DNA of 64,000 nucleotides from Paractinoplanes ovalisporus (GCF_016834655.1 NZ_JAENHP010000003.1:558001-622000); one strand, 5' to 3'. Numbered from the stretch's first letter, positions 45,300 to 54,603 are shown. The notes: generated by a model from the letters alone, not told the origin. Numbers and translations are program-made.

Positions 45300-48200
45300 T
45301 TACTCGCCCGGCCCGCCGGCGACATTGAATTGAGCCTGAAGATCGGTCAGACGGCGACGGTCGACCCCGATCGGCATGGCGAGAGCGGCCGGCAAGAGCT
45401 CCCGCCAGAACTCACCGAGCACGACAAGTTGCGGGTCGCGGCTGAGCGCCCGGCTCGCCGCCGCCTCTTCGATCCTCCCCACCTCACGCTCGGCCTGTTC
45501 CACGATTGCGGTGTACACCGGGCTGGGCGGTTGGAGCGAGTGGTCGACGCCCTTCGGCTCGATCCACATCAGTCGGGCGGCAAGTTCGCCGCGGGCAGGA
45601 TCGTCGTCGGTCACGGTCCAGCTCTCGTACGCCTGGAGGAGGTTGCCCCACGAGGACAGCGTGCCGAACGACGAGAGATCCAACCTCATACTGATGCTGT
45701 CCCGGCCGCCGGAACTGACCACGATCTCGGTCGGGCTGGTCACGTCGCCGCCGACCGTCACCGCCCCGTTCCAGGCCGCGCAGAGCAGGTGATGCAGGAC
45801 GCGAGGGCGGTCGTCCCGGGCCAGCAACCGGTAGCCGACATCAGGCTCCAGGCGTCTACGCCAGGCCAGGTAGTCGTGCGGCTCGGGCCGGCGGTGCGCG
45901 TCGGACCAGACCTTCAGCAGACGCCGTACCTCGGGAACATCGGTCACACCCATGCCGGTCCGATTCATGATGACAGTGACGCTCTCACCGGGCACCGCGC
46001 GGAACTCGACCACGGCCTCCGGGTCAATCCGGAGCGCGACCTCGCGATGGAGATAGTGCTCGATCGGTTCGCTCGGCACCAGGGACGGGTAGGTGATCAG
46101 CGCGCGGACCGGGGCCCGTCCGGCCGGGACAAGACCCCGGGGTACCAGGTCGGCGAGCTTCTCACGCAGCTGGACGTGGTATTGGTCGGGAACAAAGCGG
46201 TTGTGCTCGGTCGCGGCGGCGCGCAGAAGGTCTTCCATCCGCGGAACGAGAGCCACTCGATCGTGGCCGGGGGGATGCAGGTGCGCGGCGACCGCCTCCC
46301 GGACCCTCTGCCGGACGAAACCCACCGCGCCCATCGGGTCTCGGCGGCCGGCCTCGTACGCCCGCTGCCAGTTGTCCGGGCCCAGGAGGGCATTGAGCAC
46401 GTGACCCTCGTGCGCGTTGGACGGCAGCGACGCCGAGTACTCCGCCTGCATCCGGTCGACCACGGCGCGATACAGCCCCTCCAGGCCACGGTTCTCGGGA
46501 GGCAGGATGTACGCGGCACCCGGCCGGGACCGATACAGCTCCCGAGAACGGACCTCGAACGACTGGCGGTCTTCGCTCACGTGCTGATGAAACCCTTGGA
46601 CGAGTGCCGAAAGCTCGTCGATGTAGGAGCGCCACGGCCGCTCCCACAGTCGCCGGCTGTCGTTCCAGCAGGCGTTGTACAGCCGCCGTGTCTGCCAGGC
46701 GTACCAAGAGTCCTGCCGCTGGATGACCTCCCGCACCTCCGGGTCGGCCATCCGGACACGCGAAAGAAGCTTGCGCGGGAGGACGCCCGGTTTCGGCGGC
46801 AGCTCGGAATCCAGACCAGCCGGCGGCGCCGGCGTCTGCGACCAGCTGTCGAGCAGACCCGAGAATCCACCGCGGTCGATCGGGTCGGTCAGCTCGGCGT
46901 GCCCGACGGCAACTCGGCACGCCCGGAACAGATCTATGTCGCGCAACACCCGGGCCGTGGCCGCCTCGAACCGGACACCCTGCGCCATCCCGGCGACTGC
47001 AGGAGCTAACACGCCTTTGTCCCGTACGTTTGCGGCCATGTCGTCGGCTCGTCCGACCAACGCGTTCAGTACGGCTTGATGGCCGACTGCATCGCTTCCC
47101 CGGAAGGCTACGGGTCGCGGCCGAGCCTCCAGCATGGCATCGAGCCCGGCCACTGAAATGAAGGCCCGAATGTAGGACTTGTTGTTCTCCAGGGCGCCCG
47201 GGGGTACCAGTAGCTCCTCCACCGCACGGGCCAGCAGACGCCCGGCGATGACATCGGTGATCTCGGCCAGTGGCGTGGCCACCGTGGCCACCGCGCTGGT
47301 GGTCACTCCGCGTCTTCCGAAACCGGCGTCGGCCACGGAGGAGCGCTCGACCGCCCCATTGATGAAGCTGTCGGCGAACGACAGGTGCGCATCGGCCGCC
47401 GCGGCGTCCGGCCACTCCCCCGGCGGCGCGGCGCTCATGAACGACGTCATCAACGACGTCATCGACTCATGCAGATCCTCCCGGAGAATGCCGGGCGCCG
47501 AGCGACCGAACAGGAGCGCCGTTTGAATCATGTTGGGAGGCAGCCGGATCAGCCCTGAGCGCGGGTGACGCACGGCCACCGACGACTGGCGCCTAGAGAC
47601 ATCCAGATCATCCACGCTGCCCATGGCGTTCTGATCGTCGATCAGGCGGAACAGGTCGATGAGCGCAGACCCGGCGTTCAGCTCGACGGCACGGCCGCCG
47701 CCCTGCCCCTCGTCGAAGGCCGAGGGCATCAGCACCAGTGGGTAGATCTCGGCCGACAGGCCACCACGCACGAACAGGTCACCGATCAGATGCAGGTAGT
47801 CGTAGAACAGCCCACTGCCGACGCCACCGGTCACCGAGAAGGCGACGAAGACCAGGACGGTGCGATGTCGCGGCAGGCCGCCGCTGAGTTCCCGCAGATC
47901 GCCCGCAGACTTGTTGATCTCGGAGAGCGCAGTACGGATCGCTGAGGTCGCGGCGTCCGCGTCGCGGCGCAGAGTCTCGAAGAGGGCCGATCGGGCGACG
48001 GTGGGCAGCTGGCCGGCTCCGCGGACGAGCGGGCCGATGCGCGGATCGGTGTCCCGCGGCGGCAGCCAGCCGATCATGTCGTCGTCCAGGTGGATCCGCA
48101 GGCTCTGAGCGACCTCGGAAGAGTTGTTCAAGCCGGCCGGAACCAGATCCTCGACCAGACCCATCGTCATTTGCGCGGCTTGCTCGTGCTCGGGGCCGGG

Positions 48201-50153
48201 CACGACCGTACGGCGCACCCGCGCGAGTTCGGATGCGCTCAGGTCGGCGTAGACAAACTGCGTGCACCGCGGAAGCTGGTACGGCAGACGCTCTTCATCC
48301 AAAAGGCGTTCCTGCAGAGCCATCCCGTCGGATCCGCACAACGCCTCCCGCAGGCGTCGCTCGAATTCCGCCCCGACCCGGCATCCCGTGCCTCCGAGCC
48401 CCACGAACAGCATCGGCTGGCGCACCAGCATGCTCGAGGTCACGCGTCGGACCTGTATCCAGGCCGGCAGAGGGGCATAACGCGGTCGCCGCTCCGGCTC
48501 CGGCATCGGGGTGGTGGCCGGGCCGGAAGACGTACGGGTCAGGGCCGCCGGCGCGAGGCGGGCCAGCGCCTCGGGACTCACGAGGGCGAAGGACGCACCG
48601 CCCCGATCCGCCCCGGCGCCCTGGCCCGGAGGGAGACCGAGCAGAGCCGGGAAGCTGACGTCCGTCTCCCCGGCGCGTGACTCGATCAGCTGCGAGACAC
48701 CCTGGAGCACCCGGACCGCGCTCAGCGCGTCGACTTTGGTGAGCGTGCTCAGCATCAGCTCGCGGACGCCGTCGAAGAAGGTGAACCGTTGCGCACCCGA
48801 GTAGTCGGTGCGGAACAGACCACTCAGGATCACCTCGGCCAGCTGGGCCGGGGAGCTGCGGCCGAACATGGCCTGCTGGACGAGCCGCATCACCGGGACG
48901 GTCGGCACCGTGGTGGCGATGAAGCCGGCCAGCCGGAACGCGTCCGGCGAGGCCGACGAGCGGAACCGCAGGACCCGGTCCTCGGCGGTCAGGTCGGCGT
49001 GCAACGACGCCGGCACCGCTCGGGCCCCCGAGCCTTGCAGGTGGGCGACCGCACAGGGAAACGCGGCGCTCGAAACGCCGGCCACCGTCGACGCCCAGCC
49101 CCCGAACCACGATGCGGACAACTCCAGAACCGGGACCGGCACGCCGCCGCGGACCGGGCCGGCGAAGTCGGCGGACGGGGTGAAGCGGAGCCGGCTGTTC
49201 GGCAGACCCGGCTCGGCGACCTTGATCGAGCCGGGTCGGGCCGGCGCGGCCGTCCGCGCCCAGAGCCTCTCGGGAAGGGGCTGGATGATGGCGACCGGGG
49301 CTCGCCGCGCCCAGCCGGCCACGACCCCCGGCAGCGTTCCGCGCCACCAGTTCGCGCCCGAGCAGTCACTGACAACCAGGATCGCCTGCCGACCCTCGAC
49401 GCCCAGGATCGCGCCCGGCGCCCGGCCACCGGCCCGGGTTCCGAAGGTCCGCAGCGTCGCCACGCCGGCGGCCACCTCCAGGCTCCAGCATCGGACCGCC
49501 GAGAACGCGCCCACCTGGTTCATCAGCCGCTCCAGCTCGACGACGTGATCGCGCCACATCGCCATGCTGGGACCGGCGTCGAAGACGATGTCCAGCCGCA
49601 GCCAGCGCTCCTCGGCGGGCCGCAGCGACAAGCCCCGGCCCGGACCCTCCGGACGGCTCCGCATCAGCTCGTCCGCGATCCGTTCGGCCGTCACGATCTC
49701 GTCCAGAACCCGCACGTGGGGCGAAGGCACGCGCCGCTTCAGGGGACGGAGAGCGCGTTGCAGACCGAGCCGGTCGTGCAGGGTCTCCGCCGACGGAACC
49801 GCCACTGTCTCGAAGGTTCCGGTCGAGGCTTCGAAATCCTGGCCGTCCGCGTCGACGTGGAGGGAGAGGGCGGGATCCTCCATGGCGGGCACGGTCGCCG
49901 GCTCCGGATCGGCCGGCGCCGGCATCGCCTGCAACTCGGACAGGCTGGCCGCCGTCTCGGCTTCGTTCCCGGTGGCGGTCACGGCTGGGCCCTCGAACGG
50001 GTCCGCCGCCGCCGGCTCCACCGCCACCGGGTCGGGCCCCCGGTGGCCTTCGCCGGCGTGACCGGCGAGCCACAGCGTTTCCGCGATCTCCAGTGCGGTC
50101 GGGCTCTGCCCGGTGACCTCCCCTAGAATCGCGCGGAGAAGGTCAGCTCTCAT
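45300..50153 (-). CDS. Giant SAV_2336/vWA-like and tubulin-like fusion protein
   Basis: A 1617-residue cytosolic protein in one uninterrupted frame. Residues 1-40 are a helical module as in SAV_2336-type proteins (SPTALEIAETLWLAG); 40-150 are acidic and probably disordered; 150-520 resemble the SAV_2336/vWA-like region, with a MIDAS-like DAGPS at 192-196 (IVFDAGPSMAMW) and a second strand ending ILVVSDCSG. From residue 581 a tubulin/FtsZ-type nucleotide-binding domain begins (LFVGLGGTGCRVG at 582-594) and carries the T4-like glycine loop TGGVGSG at 775-781. About 800 further residues are mostly helical. ATG start at 50153 overlaps the MoxR gene by 11 bases. GTP binding and polymerisation are inferred from motifs only. 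The MoxR neighbour would remodel the vWA-like part. Confidence 0.85.
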   Translation of the reverse strand: MRADLLRAILGEVTGQSPTALEIAETLWLAGHAGEGHRGPDPVAVEPAAADPFEGPAVTATGNEAETAASLSELQAMPAPADPEPATVPAMEDPALSLHVDADGQDFEASTGTFETVAVPSAETLHDRLGLQRALRPLKRRVPSPHVRVLDEIVTAERIADELMRSRPEGPGRGLSLRPAEERWLRLDIVFDAGPSMAMWRDHVVELERLMNQVGAFSAVRCWSLEVAAGVATLRTFGTRAGGRAPGAILGVEGRQAILVVSDCSGANWWRGTLPGVVAGWARRAPVAIIQPLPERLWARTAAPARPGSIKVAEPGLPNSRLRFTPSADFAGPVRGGVPVPVLELSASWFGGWASTVAGVSSAAFPCAVAHLQGSGARAVPASLHADLTAEDRVLRFRSSASPDAFRLAGFIATTVPTVPVMRLVQQAMFGRSSPAQLAEVILSGLFRTDYSGAQRFTFFDGVRELMLSTLTKVDALSAVRVLQGVSQLIESRAGETDVSFPALLGLPPGQGAGADRGGASFALVSPEALARLAPAALTRTSSGPATTPMPEPERRPRYAPLPAWIQVRRVTSSMLVRQPMLFVGLGGTGCRVGAEFERRLREALCGSDGMALQERLLDEERLPYQLPRCTQFVYADLSASELARVRRTVVPGPEHEQAAQMTMGLVEDLVPAGLNNSSEVAQSLRIHLDDDMIGWLPPRDTDPRIGPLVRGAGQLPTVARSALFETLRRDADAATSAIRTALSEINKSAGDLRELSGGLPRHRTVLVFVAFSVTGGVGSGLFYDYLHLIGDLFVRGGLSAEIYPLVLMPSAFDEGQGGGRAVELNAGSALIDLFRLIDDQNAMGSVDDLDVSRRQSSVAVRHPRSGLIRLPPNMIQTALLFGRSAPGILREDLHESMTSLMTSFMSAAPPGEWPDAAAADAHLSFADSFINGAVERSSVADAGFGRRGVTTSAVATVATPLAEITDVIAGRLLARAVEELLVPPGALENNKSYIRAFISVAGLDAMLEARPRPVAFRGSDAVGHQAVLNALVGRADDMAANVRDKGVLAPAVAGMAQGVRFEAATARVLRDIDLFRACRVAVGHAELTDPIDRGGFSGLLDSWSQTPAPPAGLDSELPPKPGVLPRKLLSRVRMADPEVREVIQRQDSWYAWQTRRLYNACWNDSRRLWERPWRSYIDELSALVQGFHQHVSEDRQSFEVRSRELYRSRPGAAYILPPENRGLEGLYRAVVDRMQAEYSASLPSNAHEGHVLNALLGPDNWQRAYEAGRRDPMGAVGFVRQRVREAVAAHLHPPGHDRVALVPRMEDLLRAAATEHNRFVPDQYHVQLREKLADLVPRGLVPAGRAPVRALITYPSLVPSEPIEHYLHREVALRIDPEAVVEFRAVPGESVTVIMNRTGMGVTDVPEVRRLLKVWSDAHRRPEPHDYLAWRRRLEPDVGYRLLARDDRPRVLHHLLCAAWNGAVTVGGDVTSPTEIVVSSGGRDSISMRLDLSSFGTLSSWGNLLQAYESWTVTDDDPARGELAARLMWIEPKGVDHSLQPPSPVYTAIVEQAEREVGRIEEAAASRALSRDPQLVVLGEFWRELLPAALAMPIGVDRRRLTDLQAQFNVAGGPGE

Positions 50154-51183
50154 CGAGGCTCAGCTCGAACTCGGCGTCCTCCGCGGTGTCCGAAAGGTAG
50201 GAGAAGATCCGGTCGGCCAGCACCTGCCGGTCCACTTCGAGCGTGCCCTCCTCACGCGCCAGCTCCGCCTGGTTCAGCAGATAGATCGCGTTGAGAAGCT
50301 GGTCCGTGGCCAGGGCGCCCTGGGAGCGCCGGGCGAGAAAGCGCTCGATGAGGTCGGCGCCGCTGTCGGCGAGACCGCCGAGGTGGGCTCGGACGATCTG
50401 GACCAGCTGGCCGGCACCCGGCTCCTTCAGGTGGAGGCTGACGCAGCGGCGCAGGAACGCGGCCGGGAACTCCCGCTCGGCATTGCTGGTCATGATCACG
50501 ATCGGGAAGGCGCGGCAGCGGACCAGGCCGTCCGTGACGGTCACCCGCTGAGCACTGTCCTCCACCGGCACCGAGCACTGCGGGTAGCGCTCGGCGATGC
50601 GTACCAGCTCGGGGATCTTGTAGTCGCCGCGTTCGAACACCGTGAGCAGGTCGTTCGGCAGGTCGATGTCGCTCTTGTCGAGCTCGTCGATGAGCAGCAC
50701 CCGGGGTCGTTCCCACGGGAGCAGGGCCGTGCCCAGCGGGCCGAGCCGCAGGTACATGTCGATGTCATCGCCGGTGCCGGGGTCGGCGCCGGGCCGGAAG
50801 GACTGCAGGCGCGACAACGGGTCGTACTGGTAGAGGCCGTCCTTCAGGGTGGAGCGGCTGGTGATCGGCCAGTGCAGAACCGGTCCGAGGCCCAGCTCCC
50901 GGGCTATCGCATAGGCCAGGGTCGACTTGCCCGTGCCGGGCCGGCCGGTGACCAGGAGGGGCCGCCGGAGGTAGAGGGCGGCGTTCACCAGCTCGACCGT
51001 TTCGGGCTCGGGTTGGTACGCGACCGCCTGGTGCATCTCGGCGACCCGGGTCCGGCTCTGGGCGTCGGTCGTGGGTGGAGCCAGCGGCGGACCGCCGTCG
51101 AAGACGCGCCACGGGGGAGGTTCGGGAAGCCGCTCGATGTGGTTGTGCGGTCGCCCGCTGCCGTTGTAGATCAGCCAGCTCAT
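50143..51183 (-). CDS. MoxR-type AAA+ ATPase
   Basis: A 346-residue AAA+ ATPase of the MoxR branch. Walker A is GRPGTGKS (residues 80-87), Walker B is VLLIDELDK with Asp166 and Glu167, sensor 1 is IVIMTSNAER, and the arginine finger region reads AAFLRRCVSLHLKEP. MoxR proteins remodel partner proteins with von Willebrand A (vWA) domains, and the next gene encodes such a candidate. The ATG at 51183 follows GGTGGAG; it lies 11 bases after the protease gene. The C-terminus is acidic (DAEFELSLDES). Confidence 0.93.
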   Translation of the reverse strand: MSWLIYNGSGRPHNHIERLPEPPPWRVFDGGPPLAPPTTDAQSRTRVAEMHQAVAYQPEPETVELVNAALYLRRPLLVTGRPGTGKSTLAYAIARELGLGPVLHWPITSRSTLKDGLYQYDPLSRLQSFRPGADPGTGDDIDMYLRLGPLGTALLPWERPRVLLIDELDKSDIDLPNDLLTVFERGDYKIPELVRIAERYPQCSVPVEDSAQRVTVTDGLVRCRAFPIVIMTSNAEREFPAAFLRRCVSLHLKEPGAGQLVQIVRAHLGGLADSGADLIERFLARRSQGALATDQLLNAIYLLNQAELAREEGTLEVDRQVLADRIFSYLSDTAEDAEFELSLDES

Positions 51184-51194
51184 GGGTTCTCCAC

Positions 51195-52955
51195 CTATTC
51201 GGCCAGGACGAGGGGGCTCGGGTCGGGAGGTTCCAGGTCGAGGTGGCGCCAGAACAGGGTGACCGCCTTGCATCGGGCCAGCTCGCCGCCGTCGGCCTCG
51301 GCCCGGGCGCGGAGGCGGCGGACCTTCTCCGGCAGCTCACGCGGCGCCGCGTGCTCCAACGCCATGGCCAGCAGTTCGAGGAACCGGTCGCCGCCGCAGA
51401 ACGCGATCTCCTCGTGGTCGTCGGTGCATCTCGTCCGCGTCCAGAGCATCGCCGGGACACCGTTGGCGAGGCCCGCGGACAGGGCTTTGCGGGCCACACC
51501 GTCCTGCGGCGGGTTGGACAGGGCGAGAATGGTGCGCTCCTCGTCGGCGAGCACCCAGGCCTCGAGGACCGGGCTGGACCGGGAGTCTCGGCAGTCGACC
51601 GTGTGCAGGCTCGACTTGGCCTGGGTCCCGAGGATCTGCCAGCGGGCCCGGGCCTCGCGGCGCATGTCGTCGGCCCCGTCCTCGAGGTCGCGGACCACGA
51701 CCGGGTACCGCCATCCGATCGGACTCCGGTGCCGACCGGCTCGCCACTGGTCGACCGGCAGGCCGAGCTTCGATCTCGGCAACTCGAACTGGACGATCAG
51801 GTTCTCCTTGGGAATCCACTCCGGTATCCGGGCGAACGCGGCCGGCAGCATTTCCTCCACGACGGCGCGCAGCCGGGTGACTCTGGTACGGCCGGTGTGG
51901 ACGACGTATCCGCTGGAAGCGGCGAAGGCTTGGATCGTGAGATTGCAGTGCCCGGCCTCGGCGCTGGGCACGACGCGGATCACCACCCGGCCGGTGGTCG
52001 GTTGCCCGTCGTCCTCGTCCAGGGTGAGGATGTCGTCGATGCCGAGGTGGTGCCGCATCCACTCGCGCAACCGCTGGGCCGCCCGGGCCGTCGCGGCCCG
52101 CCGAAGGACGACCGCGCAGAAGCGCACGAGCGGGTTGTCCCGGACGTCGGCGCTGCGGGAGTTCGTGTTGGCGGCCGCGAAGCGGGCCGCCTCCCACAAC
52201 GTCGCGAAGGATGCGTCGGTCGGGCCGATCCCGGAGCGGAGAGAACGGCGGTAGATCTCGGACGGCGAGCAGCCGACGTTCGCCACGCTCAGAATCTCCT
52301 GCAGCTCGTGTCCGGCGTCGGCCGGGAGGTCACCCAGCGGCAAATAGTCTCCGAGCTGGGACCAGTGCTTCTCGATGACGCCCAGCGGCAGCATCTTGCC
52401 GGTTGCCGTGGTCAGGCTGGCCTCGGCGCCGATGACCATCCCGACCACCTCACCGGTGTCGGCCCGGGTCACCGCCGCGCCGCTGAAACCCCGCTGGAGC
52501 GTGATGCCCCGATCGCTGACGGCCTCGAGCTGGAGCCATTCCGCCCCGTTCAGGTGATAGGGAGCGTGGACCTGCGTGTCGGCGCCTTCCGGATAGGCCG
52601 GTGGGTAGCCGTGGGCGTGCAGGACGACCGGTGTCGCGTCACGGCGCCGGAGCAGCACCGTGGACGATCCGTCGAGCACGGCGGGTTCGATCGCGACCGC
52701 CTGCGGCAGCTTGACGACGGCGACGTCACCCACATCCCTCCCCGGGCGCCACTCCCCACGGAAGTCGACCTCCGCCTCATAGGTGACCGCTTCAGCCGCA
52801 CCGAGAAAGGTGACCCGCACCCGGTCCCGGCCGGCGACAACATGCGCGCAGGTCACCACGCTCCGGCGGTCCACCAGGAACCCGGTACCCAGAACGGCGA
52901 CGCCGTCCATCGTCTCGATCCGGGCCCGCCAGGCGTGCGAACTGTTGGTCGACAC
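51195..52955 (-). CDS. Trypsin-like serine protease with VMAP-type C-terminal region
   Basis: A 586-residue protein. The first 200 residues are a trypsin-like protease with a complete triad: His38 (TCAHVV), Asp77 (GDVAVVKL) and Ser158 (QRGFSGAAV). There is no signal peptide, so it should work in the cytosol. Residues 215-320 are helical, like the middle (VMAP-M) part, and the remainder shows the VMAP-C pattern (LIVQFELPRSKLGLPVDQW, then WRYPVVVRDLED). VMAP proteins are the central component of vWA-MoxR systems and carry varied effector domains; here the effector is a protease. First gene of the operon, GTG start. Its target may be the Trypco1 protein or cellular proteins. Confidence 0.88.
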   Translation of the reverse strand: MSTNSSHAWRARIETMDGVAVLGTGFLVDRRSVVTCAHVVAGRDRVRVTFLGAAEAVTYEAEVDFRGEWRPGRDVGDVAVVKLPQAVAIEPAVLDGSSTVLLRRRDATPVVLHAHGYPPAYPEGADTQVHAPYHLNGAEWLQLEAVSDRGITLQRGFSGAAVTRADTGEVVGMVIGAEASLTTATGKMLPLGVIEKHWSQLGDYLPLGDLPADAGHELQEILSVANVGCSPSEIYRRSLRSGIGPTDASFATLWEAARFAAANTNSRSADVRDNPLVRFCAVVLRRAATARAAQRLREWMRHHLGIDDILTLDEDDGQPTTGRVVIRVVPSAEAGHCNLTIQAFAASSGYVVHTGRTRVTRLRAVVEEMLPAAFARIPEWIPKENLIVQFELPRSKLGLPVDQWRAGRHRSPIGWRYPVVVRDLEDGADDMRREARARWQILGTQAKSSLHTVDCRDSRSSPVLEAWVLADEERTILALSNPPQDGVARKALSAGLANGVPAMLWTRTRCTDDHEEIAFCGGDRFLELLAMALEHAAPRELPEKVRRLRARAEADGGELARCKAVTLFWRHLDLEPPDPSPLVLAE

Positions 52956-52992
52956 TGATCTACGAATCTCCGCCGTCGTAAGCCCTCCACTT

Positions 52993-53009
52993 GCGGCAAA
53001 GCTTGCCGC
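52993..53009. promoter_or_regulatory. Palindrome upstream of the protease operon
   Basis: GCGGCAA (52993-52999) and TTGCCGC (53003-53009) form a perfect seven-base inverted repeat around AGC, 38 bases upstream of the first gene of the operon. An operator is plausible. It could also be a hairpin ending the Nramp-type transcript. Confidence 0.45.
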
Positions 53010-53037
53010 GCTCGCTCACGGATGAGAAGTAACCGTT

Positions 53038-53060
53038 CGGGTGTTCACCGAGGACACCCG
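53038..53060 (-). terminator. Terminator-like hairpin after the Nramp-type gene
   Basis: CGGGTGT (53038-53044) and ACACCCG (53054-53060) form a perfect 7-base stem with a 9-base loop, 29 bases beyond the stop codon of the leftward Nramp-type gene. Confidence 0.55.
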
Positions 53061-53088
53061 GCGCTTGATTCCGGCTCAGGGATCGGCG

Positions 53089-54486
53089 TCAGAAGACCCG
53101 GTCGATGAACGTTGCCACCGAGAGGACGCCGAACAGGGCGAACGACCACACCAGCGCGGCCAGACGCACGCCGCGGACGCGGATCGGGGCGGGCAGGATG
53201 CGGCGGTTGATCAGGATCAGCAGGGCGGAGTAGATGAACATCATGAAGCCGCCGACCACGGCTGAGATGATCAGCAGGACGATGGGCTGGTCGAAGCCGG
53301 CGACCAGGACCACGATGCCGATCGCGACCAGGCCCCAGACCAGGCCGGCGTAGACCTTGCTCTCGTCGGCGTCCCGGGCGTACGAGGTCTTGATGACGTC
53401 GGCCGCGAGGCGGCTCGTGTAGTCGACGATGCCGAGCGCGGCCGCGAACAGTGAGAACGCCCCGATGATCCAGAACAGGTACTGGAACCAGTTGCCGACG
53501 CGGTCGGCCAGCACCTGGCCCTCGACCTCGAGGAAGCCGATGCTGTTCTCCAGGCCCTCGCGGCCGAACACCGTCGAGAAGGCCAGCAGCGACGTGAACA
53601 GGATCGTCACGAACGTGATCAGCACGAACGTGGTGAGCTGCTCGACGTTGGCGAACTTCCACCAGCCCCGCCACCGCCGCAGGTTCTCGTCGGTCGGCTC
53701 GAAGACGTAACCGGTGCTGGGCGCCGCCTCGGACTGGCCGGTCACCGGGCTGACGAGCCGGGGGGCGTACGTGCCCATGCCGTATCCCTTGTCCCGGATC
53801 CAGTTGGACTGCACCAGGTTCTGCCCTCCCCCGGCCCCGGCGAAGGCGAGCGCGCCGAGCAGCAGCGCGAAGCCCAGCTCGGCGATCGGCAGGCGTGGCC
53901 GGGTCACGACGTCGGGCAGGTCGCTCCACGCGGACGCGCCGATGGCGAAGATCGCCGCCACCACGAAGAACGTGAGGACGGCGGCCACCTTGAGCATCTG
54001 CGCGCGTTCCAGGGCCACGTAGACGACCGGGGCCAGGGTGAGGATCAGGCCGATCACGACCAGCATGCAGACCGCGATCACCGTGCGGTTGCCGCCGAAA
54101 ATGTACGTGGTGAGGGTGGCCGAGCTGGTCGCCCATCCGGGCCACAGATTCGCGAAGTAGGTGAGGATCGCGAACACGAGACCCCAGTGCCGCCAGTAGC
54201 GGCTGAACCCGGTGAGCGCGGTCTCGCCGGTGGCCAGGGTGTAGCGCTCGATCTCCATGTTGAGGAAGTACTGGGTGATCAGCCCGACCAGTGCGGCCCA
54301 GACGAAGACCAGGCCGACCTGCGAGGCGATGTACGGGAACAGGACGAACTCGCCGGAGGCCAGGCCCACGCCGGCGGCGATGATGCCGGGGCCGATGAGC
54401 TTGCCGTAGCGGCGCGGCTCGTCGGGCATCTCACGGATCTCGGGTGCGGGCAGATAGCGGGTCGGGAAGGCGTCGGTGGTCGCCAT
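53089..54486 (-). CDS. Nramp-like metal/proton transporter
   Basis: A 465-residue membrane protein with about 11 hydrophobic segments, of the Nramp-related group. The first segment reads LIGPGIIAAGVGLASGEFVLFPYIASQVG. Canonical Nramp proteins carry a DPGN motif in this helix and an MPH motif in the sixth; neither is clear here, so metal specificity is doubtful. The ATG at 54486 follows GAGGAGCGG. A related group with unusual substrates is common in actinomycetes. Substrate unknown. Confidence 0.75.
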   Translation of the reverse strand: MATTDAFPTRYLPAPEIREMPDEPRRYGKLIGPGIIAAGVGLASGEFVLFPYIASQVGLVFVWAALVGLITQYFLNMEIERYTLATGETALTGFSRYWRHWGLVFAILTYFANLWPGWATSSATLTTYIFGGNRTVIAVCMLVVIGLILTLAPVVYVALERAQMLKVAAVLTFFVVAAIFAIGASAWSDLPDVVTRPRLPIAELGFALLLGALAFAGAGGGQNLVQSNWIRDKGYGMGTYAPRLVSPVTGQSEAAPSTGYVFEPTDENLRRWRGWWKFANVEQLTTFVLITFVTILFTSLLAFSTVFGREGLENSIGFLEVEGQVLADRVGNWFQYLFWIIGAFSLFAAALGIVDYTSRLAADVIKTSYARDADESKVYAGLVWGLVAIGIVVLVAGFDQPIVLLIISAVVGGFMMFIYSALLILINRRILPAPIRVRGVRLAALVWSFALFGVLSVATFIDRVF

Positions 54487-54545
54487 GGCCGCTCCTCGGG
54501 ACCTCCACCCTGGACAGACGGCGCTCGACAAGTCAAGGTCCACCC

Positions 54546-54603
54546 AACTTTCGGCTCGTACGGGAAAAGTTTTGTCCAATCGACGGAAAGCCATGGACTT
54601 TCC
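54546..54603. promoter_or_regulatory. Two inverted repeats upstream of the PA14/DUF1080 gene
   Basis: GGAAAG-ccatgga-CTTTCC (54585-54603) is a perfect 6-base inverted repeat. A further AACTTT (54546-54551) and AAAGTT (54566-54571) pair around 14 bases. They are A/T-rich for this genome and lie 60-117 bases before the gene start, in the gap shared with the divergent Nramp-like gene. Confidence 0.5.

Noticed and set aside
45300..50153. Two separate genes (vWA-like and tubulin-like) rather than one
   Set aside because: The frame is continuous through residue 520-580, with no stop, frameshift or internal start with a good ribosome binding site that I could see.
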